Part shown: in pieces, positions 12,024-23,800 of the stretch
Position numbering within the stretch: position 1 is the first letter of the stretch
Layout of the letters: each line of letters starts with the position of its first letter
Assembly: GCA_002786065.1 (NCBI GenBank)
Contig: NHNY01000003.1
Location: forward strand, 372,001 to 436,000
DNA from: Microcyclospora pomicola
Taxonomy: Eukaryota; Ascomycota; Dothideomycetes; Capnodiales
Direction: 5' to 3'
Length of the DNA stretch: 64,000 nt
Notes under the pieces: model-generated
The model's database searches: none
What the model saw: the letters and a program-made list of their open reading frames with translations, nothing else
What the model was told of the DNA's origin: nothing
Program-made: the position numbers and the translations under genes

Positions 12024-12990
12024 TTAAGCAGTACAGGTATCGACGTTGAGGGTGATCTCATCAATGAACCTATAGAAATGTCAGTCATGAGGTGGAGGCA
12101 ACCCTGCGGCGAGGCTGAACTTACCAGGTGGTGTAGTCGGTGGTGTCTCCGAAGCTGGCCGGGCTGGCGTTAGGAGCGGACAAGGTAGTGTTGAAGTTCG
12201 GGTTGGCAGCGTTCAAAGTGATGGTGGTGTTGTAGTAGGTGTGCTGAGGAGTTGCGTCGACGTTGCTGTGGCACTCGATAGTGTTGGCCTAAAACATCAT
12301 CATTCGTTAGAACCACCGCGTAGATGTCAAGGTTGGAGCAGCAGCACATACAAGGTGAATTCCGACTCCACCAGCCCAGTCAAGCGATACAATGGTGTTG
12401 CCATTCAGGGTAGCGGTCTGAGTCCAGTTGGACTGTGATGAAATCAGCCTCTGGTTCCAGACGAGTTTGTTTGGTTATTATAACATACACCAGATTGCTG
12501 GTAGGTGATCTGGACCAAATCACCTGGGTTCGCCAAGTATCCAGTTGGGTCACTGCCACTGGTTTGGCCGTCCGTGCCAGTGTAAGTGTAGGCAACGATG
12601 CACCATCCGTTGTCGTTCGTGCCACAGTAGTACCTAGCGCGAGTGTCAACAATGCTTGGATATCTAAGAATGTCTGTGTAGGGACCTACGGCAGGTATTG
12701 CTGGTCGTTGGTGATGAGCGTCTGCTCCAAGTAGCCATCGTCCGTGTAGATTCCTGGCCAAAGAAGAACACCCTGCTCGGAGAGCGCGGGTACCTATAGA
12801 GATCTTAAGCAAGGGTCGTAACATGACAGCGTGGAACCGAGCATACCTCGATGGTCGTCTGGATGTAGGTCATCTGGGCCATCACACTCGAGTCGGGGTC
12901 TGTGTCCCATAAGGTGTTGGGGGCAAAGCCAGCAGAGACAGAGCCAGCGAGCAGACCAGCAAAGGCCAACACAGACAGTTTGGAAGACAT
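12024..12990 (-). CDS. Small secreted protein of unknown function, six exons
   Basis: Six exons (12847-12990, 12690-12793, 12489-12633, 12352-12432, 12125-12288, 12024-12069) with five introns of 53-63 nt, all GT-AG, give 227 residues in one frame. Residues 1-20 are a clear signal peptide (LAFAGLLAGSVSA). The mature protein has four cysteines (YYCG, GWC, IEC and a final DTC), several Asn sequons (NWT, NTT, NAS) and many Thr/Tyr/Asn residues. This suggests a compact beta-rich, disulphide-bonded extracellular fold. No catalytic motif is recognised, so it is left unnamed; an effector-like or cell-surface role is possible but unproven. A TATA-like box sits about 120 nt upstream. High intron density for such a short gene and its steady phase make the model reliable. 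Confidence 0.8.
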
Positions 12991-14399
12991 GGTGTAGGGT
13001 ACAAGCGAATGATGAGTTGAACGAAGGACGGGAGAACGAACGAGTCTGCGAAGGCCAAAGATGTTGCTGCGATGTGAAGAACAGAGTTACTCGGCCTGCT
13101 GGATCTTCACTTATATATGCATTCCCCAGGATGAGAGCACAATCGTCGCCAACACCATGCGGGATGGAGTTGGTCCTTCGTCCTGCCATCCCTCACGAAT
13201 GCTGAGTGATGCAGTTCGACCGACTGACAAATTCATGCTGCCGAAGCCATTAGCAAACTTACTGTTCGAAGGATTCGTACTCAGCAACATGATGTGATGG
13301 TTTTGCTGTACTTCCCCATACTACCGGACTCTTTAATGCAAGACCAGTGCTGTGAGAAGCTTCACACAGACAAATATCTTGCTCACGAAGCACTCGTGCA
13401 CAGCGTGCTCCAAAAAATGCCGATGAGTAGTGAAGAGCAACACAGCTTCAGGCACCAAGAACAAGTTCGCCGATAGTTGCATTCGATAGTTGCAAGCTCG
13501 TTGCTGTACGTGCTGTGGGGGAGGAGTGGCACTCCTCCGCCAGGATTCCGTTAAATGCAGGATGCATCGTATGTCTCGGTCGCCGGTCGTTCACACGGCT
13601 GCGGAGCAATGTAGCAGATGTTTTACGCCAGATGATTGGCCTTACAGTGGCACACCAAATGTTCTTCATATTGCGAGTACTTGCCAGTGGATTCTGCCGC
13701 GTGAGATCATCGCGAACACTATGGAGGAAGGGGTTGGTTTCCCAGAAGTCTACACTTCAGTGCTTGCTGCGCCTTGGGTTCACGTCAGAGACGTCGGACC
13801 AACATGCAACCTCTGGGTATCGAAAGGTCGCTCCATTCGGAAGCATCATCGGCGATGAAGCTGCGTACGCGGAATGCAAAGTCGGACAGGATTTCAAGTG
13901 CTCCACTGACATGCGTAGAGGAGGCCTATTTTCGGATACCTCCATCGTCCGGGGCTCATTCCAGGCTTTCATGAAGCTGCGGCCACGCCGCAATCATCAT
14001 GTTGACCCTCGGAGTTCAAGAATGACGGTATTCCAGCGGTTAGATCAGTGTCGTTCAGTTGTGATACATGCCGTGCTGATGGGAGAGTGATGCAGACGAT
14101 TTCTCGGGGTACATGCAGAGTTTCCGGCCGTGCTCCAAGCCGGGCTATCTACGACGAAGCTCCGTAAAGCAATGCTGCTGCCTCAAAACCGAATCCTAGG
14201 ACTATCTTCGCACACCTGCTATCCGCGCCTTGACAACAATTTTCAAGATCCCAGTGATCGACTGCTGTCTCATCTGTCAACTCTGATCTTTGTTATCAGA
14301 AGTTCCAAGTACTCACTCCGAGCTTTGCACTACAGGATCCCAGCTGATAAGGGCAGTCCTCCAATCCATTGACTTTAGACAGAACCTCATTGCTCGAAC
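12991..14399. other. Divergent intergenic region
   Basis: About 1.4 kb between the minus-strand secreted-protein gene and the plus-strand FAD oxidoreductase, so it holds both promoters. A 191-codon plus frame (13515-14090) has chance-like composition and is not accepted. Two short segments near 13148 and 13709 resemble each other (see findings). Confidence 0.5.
13111..13118 (-). promoter_or_regulatory. TATA-like box of the secreted-protein gene
   Basis: The minus strand reads ATATATAA here, about 120 nt upstream of the ATG at 12990, a usual TATA distance for a fungal gene with a 60-90 nt leader. Confidence 0.45.
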
Positions 14400-16068
14400 A
14401 TGGCTGTGGCGGGCTCAGAGCCAGCCGGCTTACCTCGGGAGGAGTCGACTCAATCATTCTGGCATACTCAGCCTTCTTCTCTGCTGATGGGCCATCGGTC
14501 CACAAGGAATCTACCCTCGACAGCAGACGTTTTGATCATCGGAAGCGGTATTACCGGAGCTAGTATCGCCCACCATCTACTACAAGATGGTTCCTCAGAT
14601 GTCTCCGTAGGGGGTAGAAGTGGTAGTCATGGACCGAATGTTGTGATGCTCGAGGCAAGAGAGGCATGCTGGGGAGCCACAGGAAGGGTAAGGCGCTTCT
14701 AGTTGACCTTCGTACAGCTTATTGTATATTGCAAAGCCAGATTACTGACTGTGGCATCCCCAGAACGGCGGACATTGTCAGCCTGTGTTGTTCGATCATC
14801 CGCATGATCAGAGCATCCCACGTTTTGAGCTTCAGAACTTCCACACTCTCTCCTCCTTGATCCAGAGCAAGCAGATTGACTGCGAATTCGTCGCGCAGCC
14901 CAGCGTAAGAAGCATGTATTCCGCCGCTCATGTTGCAGACAAAGAACGCGCGATTGCTTTGCTGAAATCTACTGCACCGGATCTGCATCAGATGGTAAGG
15001 CTAACCAAAGACCCAAGCGAGCTCGCAAGGTTGCGCTTGCAATCTTGCACAGGTCCGAATGGCCATTCAGGTGCGCTCGCTGCTCTGGTCTCTAGCACCG
15101 CAGCGCGGATGTGGCCGTACAAGTTCGTGGCTCGGATCTTGGAAGACTTGCTCTTAAGCACCGCCTTTCCATCCGAGGGATCTTTCAACCTGCAAACCTT
15201 GACTCCCGTGCAAACCATCATTCAGACGACGCATGGCCAGTGGTCTGTGGTAACAGAAAGGGGCAACATCCTTGCAAAGAAAGTCATCCTGGCGACCAAC
15301 GCATACACCTCACATCTCCTCCCGAGCTTCAGCGAACTCATCGTTCCCTGCCGAGGTCAAATGAGCGCTCTGCTGCCCACCCCGTTCCTTCGCCATGAGA
15401 ATCGCCTCGCATACTCCTACGGCCTGCTAGGCGATGGGATCGACGACTATCTGATACAACGACCGAACGAATCTGGGGGTCACCTGATGTTCGGTGGCGG
15501 ACGGCAGATGGGGCCGAGCATGGGGACCACTGATGATTCAGTCATTGACGCCGATACCGCCTCATATCTGCGTCGGAAACTGCCAAAAGTCTTGACGCAT
15601 CCGTCCACGGAACAATGTCCCGCTTCTCCTCCCGAGGACGAACTGGCAGAGGAGGAAACGGCAGAGGAGGAACCGGCACAGACGGAACTCCACGCCACGC
15701 ATGAATGGACTGGCATCATGGGGTTCTCGCGCGACGACTTACCCTGGGTAGGTCCTGTGCCAGCATCCCTTCTTCCTGGCGCTGGTACTTCGAAGACGAC
15801 GCCGTCGAATCTCTACATCGCAGCGGGGTATACGGGCCACGGCATGCCGAATGCCTGGTTGTGCGGCAAAGCTGTGGCGTTGATGGCCAGTCGAGATGAT
15901 GCTGATGTTGAGGCGGTCCGGGACGAGGTGGGTCTGCCACGAGCGTATCTCCTAACCGAGGAGCGGGCGAGACGTGCCCGGGTGATGGCGAGTGTAGCCT
16001 CGAGAGACTGGGCGGAGATGCAGCGAGGCTCGGACGCGTCTCGTAAGAACCACAGGCGATATGCATGA
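14400..16068 (+). CDS. FAD-dependent oxidoreductase, DAO family
   Basis: Two exons (14400-14687, 14764-16068) with a 76-nt intron give 530 residues. A dinucleotide-binding Rossmann motif stands at residues about 43-57 (ADVLIIGSGITGASIAHHLL), followed by VVMLEAREACWGATGR, then across the intron NGGHCQP. This run is typical of the DadA/OrdL-like fungal FAD oxidoreductases, which oxidise amine or amino-acid type substrates. The C-terminal half has the expected VILATNAYTSHLLP, a substrate-domain motif (SGGHLMFGGGRQ) and the closing FAD motif YIAAGYTGHGMPNAWLCGKAVALM. A Glu-rich insert with a short tandem repeat (ELAEEETAEEEPAQTE) lies just before HEWTGIMGFS. The substrate is unknown. Its stop is 49 bp from the stop of the convergent SQT1 gene. 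Confidence 0.9.
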
Positions 16069-16117
16069 ATGATGGACCTGACGGGACGGTGTGATGACTG
16101 CGTTATGATTCATGGAT

Positions 16118-17644
16118 CTATTTCGCGCAATCAAAGACCAATCCCACCCCATCGTCTCCCGCCGTCACGACCATCCGTCCACCCCCTCCCTGCACGAACC
16201 CCAGCACTCCGCCGCCCTCCCCACCCCCTCGATGTCCCTTCCACTCTCCCACCAGCCCCTTATTCGCCACCGCCGCATCGTTCGTCCCGCCACGCACATC
16301 CCACCGCCGCACGGCGCCATCGTTTCCACAACTCGTCAGTGTCCACACCTTCTCGTTCGCCGTGCCGATCGGCGTCTTGACAAACGAGACCTGTATCACG
16401 GCCTCCTCCTCGTGCGCCGCGGGGATGTTCCGCCGCACGGCGAAGTTGTGCGCGGCGTCGAAGATGACAATGCTGCCGTCGACGCTGCCGGCGGCCAGGA
16501 GGGTGAGGGGTGGTTGTGAGAAGTCGAGCGTTTCGATGCCGTCGCTGCCGGCTTGAAACGCGGCGAGGAGTTGGCCGGATTGTCCAGCCGATGCTGCTGG
16601 GGAGGATTTGGCTCCGCCGGCTTTTGCGCGCGCACCGGCGCCGCCTTTACTTGATGACGAGGCGCTCGGAACTGAAAGACGTGGGAGGCCGACGACGCGC
16701 ACGTTGCCGCCTGCGCCGCCCATGGCTACGATTCCGCCGCCGGGTGAGATGGCGAGACTGTACAGGCCGCCCTCGACCTTGAAGCGCTCGTCCGCAGCAG
16801 TAAGGGTGATGATCGCCTGACTGCCGTTGGGGTCGGCGAGACCAGCTGCTGCTGCAGCGCCAAACACGTCCCACACATACAGGCTACTATCCTCGGAGAC
16901 CGTCGCGAGCAGCTTCCCATCCGGCGTCCAACCGCCCGCTGTGCACGACGCCTGGTGCAGGAAGAACGTCTGCACGATCGTGAGCCCGTCATCTTTGCTC
17001 ACGTTGTACACCCATACACTGCCATCTCCTGCCCCGAACGCGATCGTGTTTGGCTCTGCGGGGTTCGGACACGGCGCGATCCAGTTGATCTCCTGCACTT
17101 CCTTCGACGAGCCGACGAGTTTGGCTTTGCCGCCATTCGTCGCGGTGGTGGGGGTACTGTATGCGTTCATCTTCCCGTCCAGCGTCCCTGTGATCACGAA
17201 CTCGCCTTTGGGGAGTGTGAAGCAAATCGCGTTGACGCTCTCGTCCTGCTCTTCCAAACTCGCCAGCACCGATAGCCCTTTCCGCTCCCTAGGTTGCGAA
17301 GGATCTGACTCGTAGCTGCGCGGTAACACTGGACCGTCCTCGGGCGTCGCATCCCAAAGATATCCGATATCATCTCCTCCTCCAGTAGCCACCAGCTCGG
17401 GTTGGAGAGGATGTTGTGCGATGCAGAAGATGCTGTTGGTGTGCTTATCGAAGTGCGCCGCGCTGTCGTTCTGCAGCTGGATCTCCTGATCGAGGCCGTC
17501 GTCGAAGTCGTCGTCTTCTTCACCCGAGTCCATGGTCGTGTCGTCCTCTTGCTCGACTTCTTCCTCCGCCTCGTCCGGGTCGAGCATCATCGCTTCGTCC
17601 TCTGCTTCGTCCTCGCGAATGCGGTGCAGATCCTGGTCCGCCAT
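16118..17644 (-). CDS. sqt1: WD40 ribosome-assembly protein Sqt1 (AAMP-like), uL16 chaperone
   Basis: Single-exon gene of 508 residues from the ATG at 17642-17644 (MADQDLHRIREDE); the frame is open further upstream but lacks an ATG. A strongly acidic N-terminus (Asp/Glu-rich, residues about 8-55) precedes WD40 repeats. The first begins HTNSIFCIAQHPLQPELVATGGGDD, and later blades show ATVSEDSSLYVWDVF and SVDGSIVIFDAAH. Sqt1 in yeast binds nascent uL16 (Rpl10) and delivers it to the pre-60S subunit; human AAMP is its relative. Blades five and six are separated by a low-complexity Ser/Gly/Ala insert (SSSSKGGAGARAKAGGAK) not needed for the fold. Identity rests on the acidic leader, blade order and overall size. 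Confidence 0.85.
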   Translation of the reverse strand: MADQDLHRIREDEAEDEAMMLDPDEAEEEVEQEDDTTMDSGEEDDDFDDGLDQEIQLQNDSAAHFDKHTNSIFCIAQHPLQPELVATGGGDDIGYLWDATPEDGPVLPRSYESDPSQPRERKGLSVLASLEEQDESVNAICFTLPKGEFVITGTLDGKMNAYSTPTTATNGGKAKLVGSSKEVQEINWIAPCPNPAEPNTIAFGAGDGSVWVYNVSKDDGLTIVQTFFLHQASCTAGGWTPDGKLLATVSEDSSLYVWDVFGAAAAAGLADPNGSQAIITLTAADERFKVEGGLYSLAISPGGGIVAMGGAGGNVRVVGLPRLSVPSASSSSKGGAGARAKAGGAKSSPAASAGQSGQLLAAFQAGSDGIETLDFSQPPLTLLAAGSVDGSIVIFDAAHNFAVRRNIPAAHEEEAVIQVSFVKTPIGTANEKVWTLTSCGNDGAVRRWDVRGGTNDAAVANKGLVGEWKGHRGGGEGGGVLGFVQGGGGRMVVTAGDDGVGLVFDCAK

Positions 17645-18233
17645 GGTGTGATAAGGTGGAGAGGGTGGGAATGTCAAGGTGACGGTCTAAGGCAAAGCTC
17701 AGAGAAAGTTAGAGGGTAGATGGTTAGAAATACGATTGCGATCAGATTCTACAATCATCCGAACATATCTACATCATGCTTAGAAATTATTTTTTGGCGT
17801 GTACCTACAGTGACCCGCTACGACCTCCCCAATGGAGGGGCACTACCAAAGCCCCGCGCCTGGCTTCGCGAAGGACAGCGACAATCAGCCTGCCCTTGAG
17901 TAGGTACATGTATTGTACCCATCACAGCACATGTAAAGGGTATACATGTGCTTCACCGGACAATCAGCGAGTAAAGGAGGATCGATCGAAGCGCCATTGT
18001 ATCTGCATAATTGCTACACGCTCGCACACGAGCGGAACGACATATAGCAAGACTTGGACAAGTTCGGTAACTACTCTCTGCCGCAACGTGCGCTTCTATG
18101 CAAGACCTGATTTCATTCATTTCCGCCTCCTGACATGTTGTCATACAGACATAGATATTATAGGGAGATTCTGCTATTCATGTGTAATCCTCTGATACAC
18201 TTATCAGTATCCATAACCAGCAGTAGCTCTTGC
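17645..18233. other. Intergenic with clustered ACATGT words
   Basis: Upstream of SQT1 and downstream of the protease gene. TACATGTA at 17905-17912 is followed by CACATGTA and TACATGTG within 40 nt. No gene seen. Confidence 0.5.
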
Positions 18234-19939
18234 TTATAGACTCTCAACAGCAGCCTTGAAAGCCTTGAGTTCTTCCTCGACAAGCTTTCCGATCTGACCT
18301 GTCAACTTCTCAACCTCCTCGGAGAGTACAAGAGCCTCATCGTTGAACTCCGTCTTGGAAGTCATGGAGTATCCGCCTTGCTGAACAATGTCAGTGTAGT
18401 TGGAGGCTCCACCACCGTTCCATGCAAGGATGTTCTTGGTGCTGCTGGGCACATCAGTGAGAGCACCTTCGGTGGCAATGGCCAAGAGGTTCTCCTTGAG
18501 CTTCTTGGGTGTGATCTCGGCAACGGCGTAAGCGGACTCTTTGGATGGCTGGAGCGAGAGCAAGTAGGCGAGGAGGCCGGCGATATGGGGCGAAGCCATG
18601 GAGGTACCAGAGATCTTGTTGGTGGCGTACTTGCTGCCGATCCAGGTGGATTCGATGTTGAGGCCTGGAGCGAAGATGTCGTTGCACTTGCCAAAGTTGG
18701 AAAAGTAAGCACGCTCGTCGGAGAGAGTGCTGGCACCGACAGTGACGGCCTTTTCGGCGGCGGCTGGAGAGTAGTTGCAAGAGTCGGCATTGTCGTTGCC
18801 AGCGGCGACAGCGAAATGAAGGCCGACCTCAACAGCGGCGTTCACAGTCTGGTCAAGAGCAGGAGACTTGCCACCTCCCAAGCTCATGTTGGCAGTAGAG
18901 CCCTTGAAGCCCTTGCGCTTGCCCTTCTCTGCCTTCTTGGCTTCCTTGATGTGAGACTCGGCGGCATACTCAACACCCTTGACGACATCAGACATGGAGC
19001 CCGAGCCGTTGGAGCGGAGCACCTTCACCGCCTTGACGTGTGCCTTCTTTGCAACGCCGTACTTCCTGCCAGCAACTGTGCCGGAGCAGTGAGTACCGTG
19101 TCCGTTGCCATCTTCATCGGCGTCACCTTGGGGAATGGTGGCACCCCACGAGGCACGGCCTTCAAAGTCGACGTGAGCGATGTTGGTGCCGGTGTCGATA
19201 ACATAGACATCCACGCCCTCGCCACCGTCGGCAGTGTAGATGTACTTGCTGAAGTTGTCGAAGGAGAGGCCCTTTCGGTGGGAGATACGGGCAAGACCCC
19301 AAGGGGCGTCCTTCTGAGTCTTTGGCTCAGGGTCGGACAGGGTGTGGACTTCTTGGTCGCGTTCGACGAACTCTACCTTTGGCGGTCGTCAGCTCTGCTT
19401 GGTTATGGAAACAAGTGAAGTCGCCCTATGACGTGATGGATCCGTCCGTCTACCAGCCACCGACACCTCAACGAACACGCACACGCTCACGATCATCGCT
19501 GCCTTGCGAGGCCAATTTTTCGTTCTGAACACAGTCATGAAGTTGGAAGATAAGTAATTCGGAGACTTACATCGGGGTGTTGACGGATCTGCTCGATCAC
19601 GTCCTCATCGAAGTGACCAGCATAGCCGAGCAAGCTGCCGGCAATGTTGTAGGTGTGCTTGAGACCCGTGAAGATCTCGTCCACAACTGGCGTCTGCGAG
19701 CGCTTACGCAGCTCCGACTTCGCGGACTGCGTCTTCACGTGAGTGTCCTGCACCCAGGCGTGGTGGTTGGCGGCATGGTCCTCGGTGACATGCTTCTTGA
19801 ACACGACAATGTAGTTGTCGGCGATCTCCACAGCGTTGGATGCGGAGAAGATGGGAGCGACATCTTCCACAGCTGAGTTGATCAAGACGGGAGAGGCTGA
19901 TGCCAGCAGCGGCAAAGCGAGCCCTAGGAAGCCCTTCAT
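18234..19939 (-). CDS. prb1: Subtilisin-like serine protease, vacuolar proteinase B / Alp2 type
   Basis: Two exons (19571-19939, 18234-19376) with a 194-nt intron, the longest in the window, give 503 residues. Residues 1-16 are a signal peptide. An inhibitor I9 propeptide follows (DNYIVVFKKHVTEDHAANHHAW, through VEFVERDQEVHT). The S8 catalytic domain carries Asp184 in YVIDTGT, His216 in GNGHGTHCSG and Ser382 in GTSMASPHIAG, plus the oxyanion Asn in AVAAGNDNAD. Order and spacing match proteinase K/cerevisin-type enzymes. The C-terminal 60 residues, a helical tail with no catalytic motif, are typical of the vacuolar PrB/Alp2 group rather than secreted alkaline proteases. Expected role: protein breakdown in the vacuole and maturation of other hydrolases. 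Homologues are known fungal allergens. Confidence 0.93.
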
Positions 19940-20847
19940 GACGATGACGATGAAGGCTAGGACGGAGGGAGTGGATGTGCTGGGGATGTCAAGCTGCGGC
20001 TGACGATGCTGCAGCTGTGACAAGACGAAGAAGGTTGATTGCAATGGAAAGAAAGGAAGATGGCGGTGGAGGAGGAGGAGGTAGAGGTGAAGGTGGAGGT
20101 GTAGGATGGAGGAGTGAGTTGAGGTAGATAGCTCCAAGTAAGGTACCTGAGCGATAGTGACTCGAGGTCATGCGAGCAGCTGGCGATAAGACCAGGCAGG
20201 CGCGCACTCCACGTCCCATGACGACGCCCGGGGCCGCTTGCGGAGTAGGCCGGTTAAGGAGTATATCTATCCGCATTATCGAGCACTTGGTGTTGCTTCC
20301 CGTGGCCCGCACGTGTCGTGTTCCATAAACATCGCCAGTGGTTTCCTTAGGGTACCATCGAGTCACCACATCCGTATCCTCCGCAAACGCTCGCTATTCC
20401 AGTCCTTACCGGCGCTTCCTGAGGCCGATTCAGCCGCCAGGAAACATACCAACATCAGCATCGTTTTCCTTCGCGCCGTGCCGTTTTCTGAAACTCATAC
20501 AGCTGCAGTATTTGATACTCATATGCCACCCGAAGGTCTTGTCAAAGCCATGTCACCACAGCTAAGTTGAGCACCTGAGCAGCTTTCATGTGATATGCGG
20601 TTCCACTCCACGTTCCAAGCTTCGCCCGCCAAGATCCGACCATTCACTCGCCACATTCGCGCTAGGCATCCAGTCGCTTGCCAACGAGGCTCAGCAACGT
20701 CAGGCACGCAAACGCAGTGCTTGTAGACATACCATTTTGTTGATGTCGACGCTGACGTCGAAGTGTGCATGGTTCCTGCTAGCTCGGAGTCTCTGGAATG
20801 ACCAAAGAACTCCCAATGCCTGGTAGGATATTTAATCGGCGAGATTC
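19940..20847. other. Divergent promoter region
   Basis: Separates the protease gene (minus) from the BEACH gene (plus). On the minus strand the 120 nt before the protease ATG is a pyrimidine-rich leader (CTCC/ACCTC words), common in highly expressed fungal genes. No gene seen. Confidence 0.5.
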
Positions 20848-23800
20848 ATGGCCCTCCAGGCTGGCCGTACGGGTCGGCAGAGATCATCAACTGGAGCGTC
20901 CAGGAGCTTGAGTCGTGAAGAACAGGACTCCCAGACGGCTCAGTTGCTTGAGGCTTTCCGTTCGGACTCTTCTGGAAACTCGACGGATCTCTTGACACTT
21001 TCCAAGTCCGTGAATAGCTTGGAGCAGGACCTCGTTTCGAATCCTGCGACCAAAGATGTTTTCCGCCACGGTTCTGGCTTTGAAGTTATCCTTGACTCGG
21101 TTCACAGAATCGCCGCTCAGAAACCTGATGACGCCCATACCAGTCTCTCACTGCTGAACGACATTCTTTCCTTGCTTTCCAAGGCCTTGCTTGGACACCG
21201 TGGCAACCAAAAGTATTTCTCTTCTTTTCTGGATGGATGGAGCACACTCTCATCTAATTGCATTCTCTTCACAAAAGTTCTGCTTTCTGATAAGCACTTG
21301 AAGCAGAACGTATCACAGTTGGTAGAGAGTCTCCTCAATGTGTCCCTCGACGACGCCGACATTGAAGATGGCTGGACTGACCTCAGTGTCCCCGAGCGTT
21401 TCGCCCCAGGCTTTGCTGTGCAGAACCCGGAGTTCTGCCTTATAGCTCTGAACATTACACTATATGCATGGGGCAATGCTTCCCAAGCCACCAATACACG
21501 TGAGAGTCAACTTTTGATCACGGCGATCCAGCACGTATACGATGTGGTTACTTCCAGCACTCGCAATAGAGTCATTCTTTGGCAGACGAGCATCGCATCG
21601 CGCATCCTACCAATAGTACTCGATCCAAGCCTTTCGCCTGAGTTGAACCATGTCGCACTAAAGACGTTCACCACGCTCACAGGACTCGGTATCAGCAGTC
21701 TCGATGACGTTGCTTATCTCTTCCGTGAGGCGAATCATTCCAACCCGGCTCGTGATCTTCTGTTGAATATCTTGCAACGGTCAAAGGATCCTGCATATGT
21801 ACAGTTTGATCTCGCAACAAAGGGCTATGCTTCAATTGAGTTTCCCAGTCTACCTCGAGCTTTCCCGCCCACGGCTGGCTACGCTCTTGCTGCTTGGGTT
21901 CGAATCGATTATTATGATCCTACATGCCATACAACACTTTTCGGCGCGTTCGACGCAACGCAAGCCTGCTTTGTCCTCCTCTATCTCGAGAAAGACAGCC
22001 ACAATGTCATACTGCAGACTTCGGTGCGATCATCACGACCGAGCGTACGGTTCAAGACAGCCCAGTTCACGGCAGGACAATGGTACCACATTGCTCTGGT
22101 TCATCGTAAGGTCATGTCAGACCCTCGCCACAGTCCCGCTTCATTGTTCATTGACGGCGAGTTTCAAGAACAAATAAAGTGCACATATCCAGAAGCTCCG
22201 CCCGACTCCACGGACCGTCACAACAATAGTCCAGTTGCACAACCAAGCACCAGACACTCCATGCCCGTTCAGGCATTCTTTGGTACGCCTCATGATCTTG
22301 CATTGGAGACAGGTCGGAACAGAACCAAGTCAAGGTGGTCACTAGGAAATGCCCACTTATATCATGCGCCTTTGTCCGATGAATTTGTCGCCGTACACTT
22401 CCGACTTGGCCCCAGATACTCAGGTAACATGCAGGATTGCCTTGGTCCACTGTTGACATATCGTGCATCTGCCGAGTTGAACCGCTACAATGAGCTGCTG
22501 CATCCTGACAAATCAGACAGATCAGATATTGTAATCGCGACGGAAGAATATGGCAGTAAGGTCATGCCAGAAAACAGGTTGCTGCTGAGCATATCGCCGG
22601 GCACAATCCTTGATCTGGAGACTGTAAAAAGTGGGAAAGGTCTTGCAAAGCTTGAGCTTGACCGCAAAGCCTTGCCGCGGTTCAAACAACTCTGCCAAAA
22701 GGCAAGAATGGTCGCCATCAATGGTGCGCTCGGGAGTATCAACGAAGCCATCTCCCGCTCCCATGGGGTCGGCATCTTGACAGGTGAGCCCGTGGTAGCA
22801 ATTCCAAGTGCACTTGACAGTGCCACTTGGTGTCTCACAGGCTCGGTGTCTGCCCTTCTCCAGCTTCTTGAGTCTGCCAACACGAAACTCGCCTTCCTTC
22901 TAGCAGCCCGGATTGTCTTTGAGTGCATCAAAGACAACTGGCGGATCAGCGAAGCTATGGAGAAGGGGAATGGATTTGGTATGCTTGCCATTGTCATTCG
23001 CGAGAAACTAGGATTCGAGTCGAGCCCGGCGGGACAAGTCACCACGCGTAAAGCGTCTTCTTCACTTAGTGGTGACGATCGCCAACGTCTACCTCTGGAA
23101 CTCCTTCAACTCGTTCTAGAATTCGTTGGCTACGATAAGGACAAGCCTGAGAACTCGATGATTGTGAACCCCATGGCATATCGCGTCCTGCTCGTTGATT
23201 TTGATACTTGGCGCAGAAGCGGCCTTGAAACTCAGAGCCTCTACTATGCCCAGTTCGCACATTTTGTGGTGCAGAATATCCATCAAGCATTCAATCTCAA
23301 GCGTCTGACAAGAATGCGCGTCATGAGAAAATTCGTGGAAGCCCTCAAATCCGAGGACATCAGCGCAGAAGCGGCGCCACATATCACAAAGGCGATTCGA
23401 GCGCTGATGGATAATAACGCTGCAAGCACCATGTTCAAGGATCTGGCAATGTTTGTGGCGTACGGACTTCAGGACGAACGTGCCCCAGCCGCACGATCTT
23501 TCCACAGTATGGCTAGTATTGTCAATCTTCGGCAACGGACAGTCTCGTGGGCACGTAACGCTCGATCCTCCCGACCTGGAACTCCAAATACTGCAACCCA
23601 GCAGCCTCCCAAGATAAGTGTTTCTCGCCCGGAGCTTGCTCTCAAAGTGCTAGAGCTATTGTCAGACATCATCTGCGAAGATAAAACTGGACATACTCTT
23701 CGACGTTTCAATCGAGCTGTCCCGAACCGATGGCTTCTGCATCTCCTCGCAGAGACCGATGTGCGAGTCGTCGACCTAGCTCTTGGCATCATGTGTCGAT

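Noticed and set aside
13515-14090. 191-codon plus-strand frame
   Set aside because: Chance-like Cys/Arg/His composition, no domain, no signal, no splice context.
18378-19418. 346-codon plus-strand frame
   Set aside because: Lies wholly antisense to the subtilase, whose catalytic motifs are clear.
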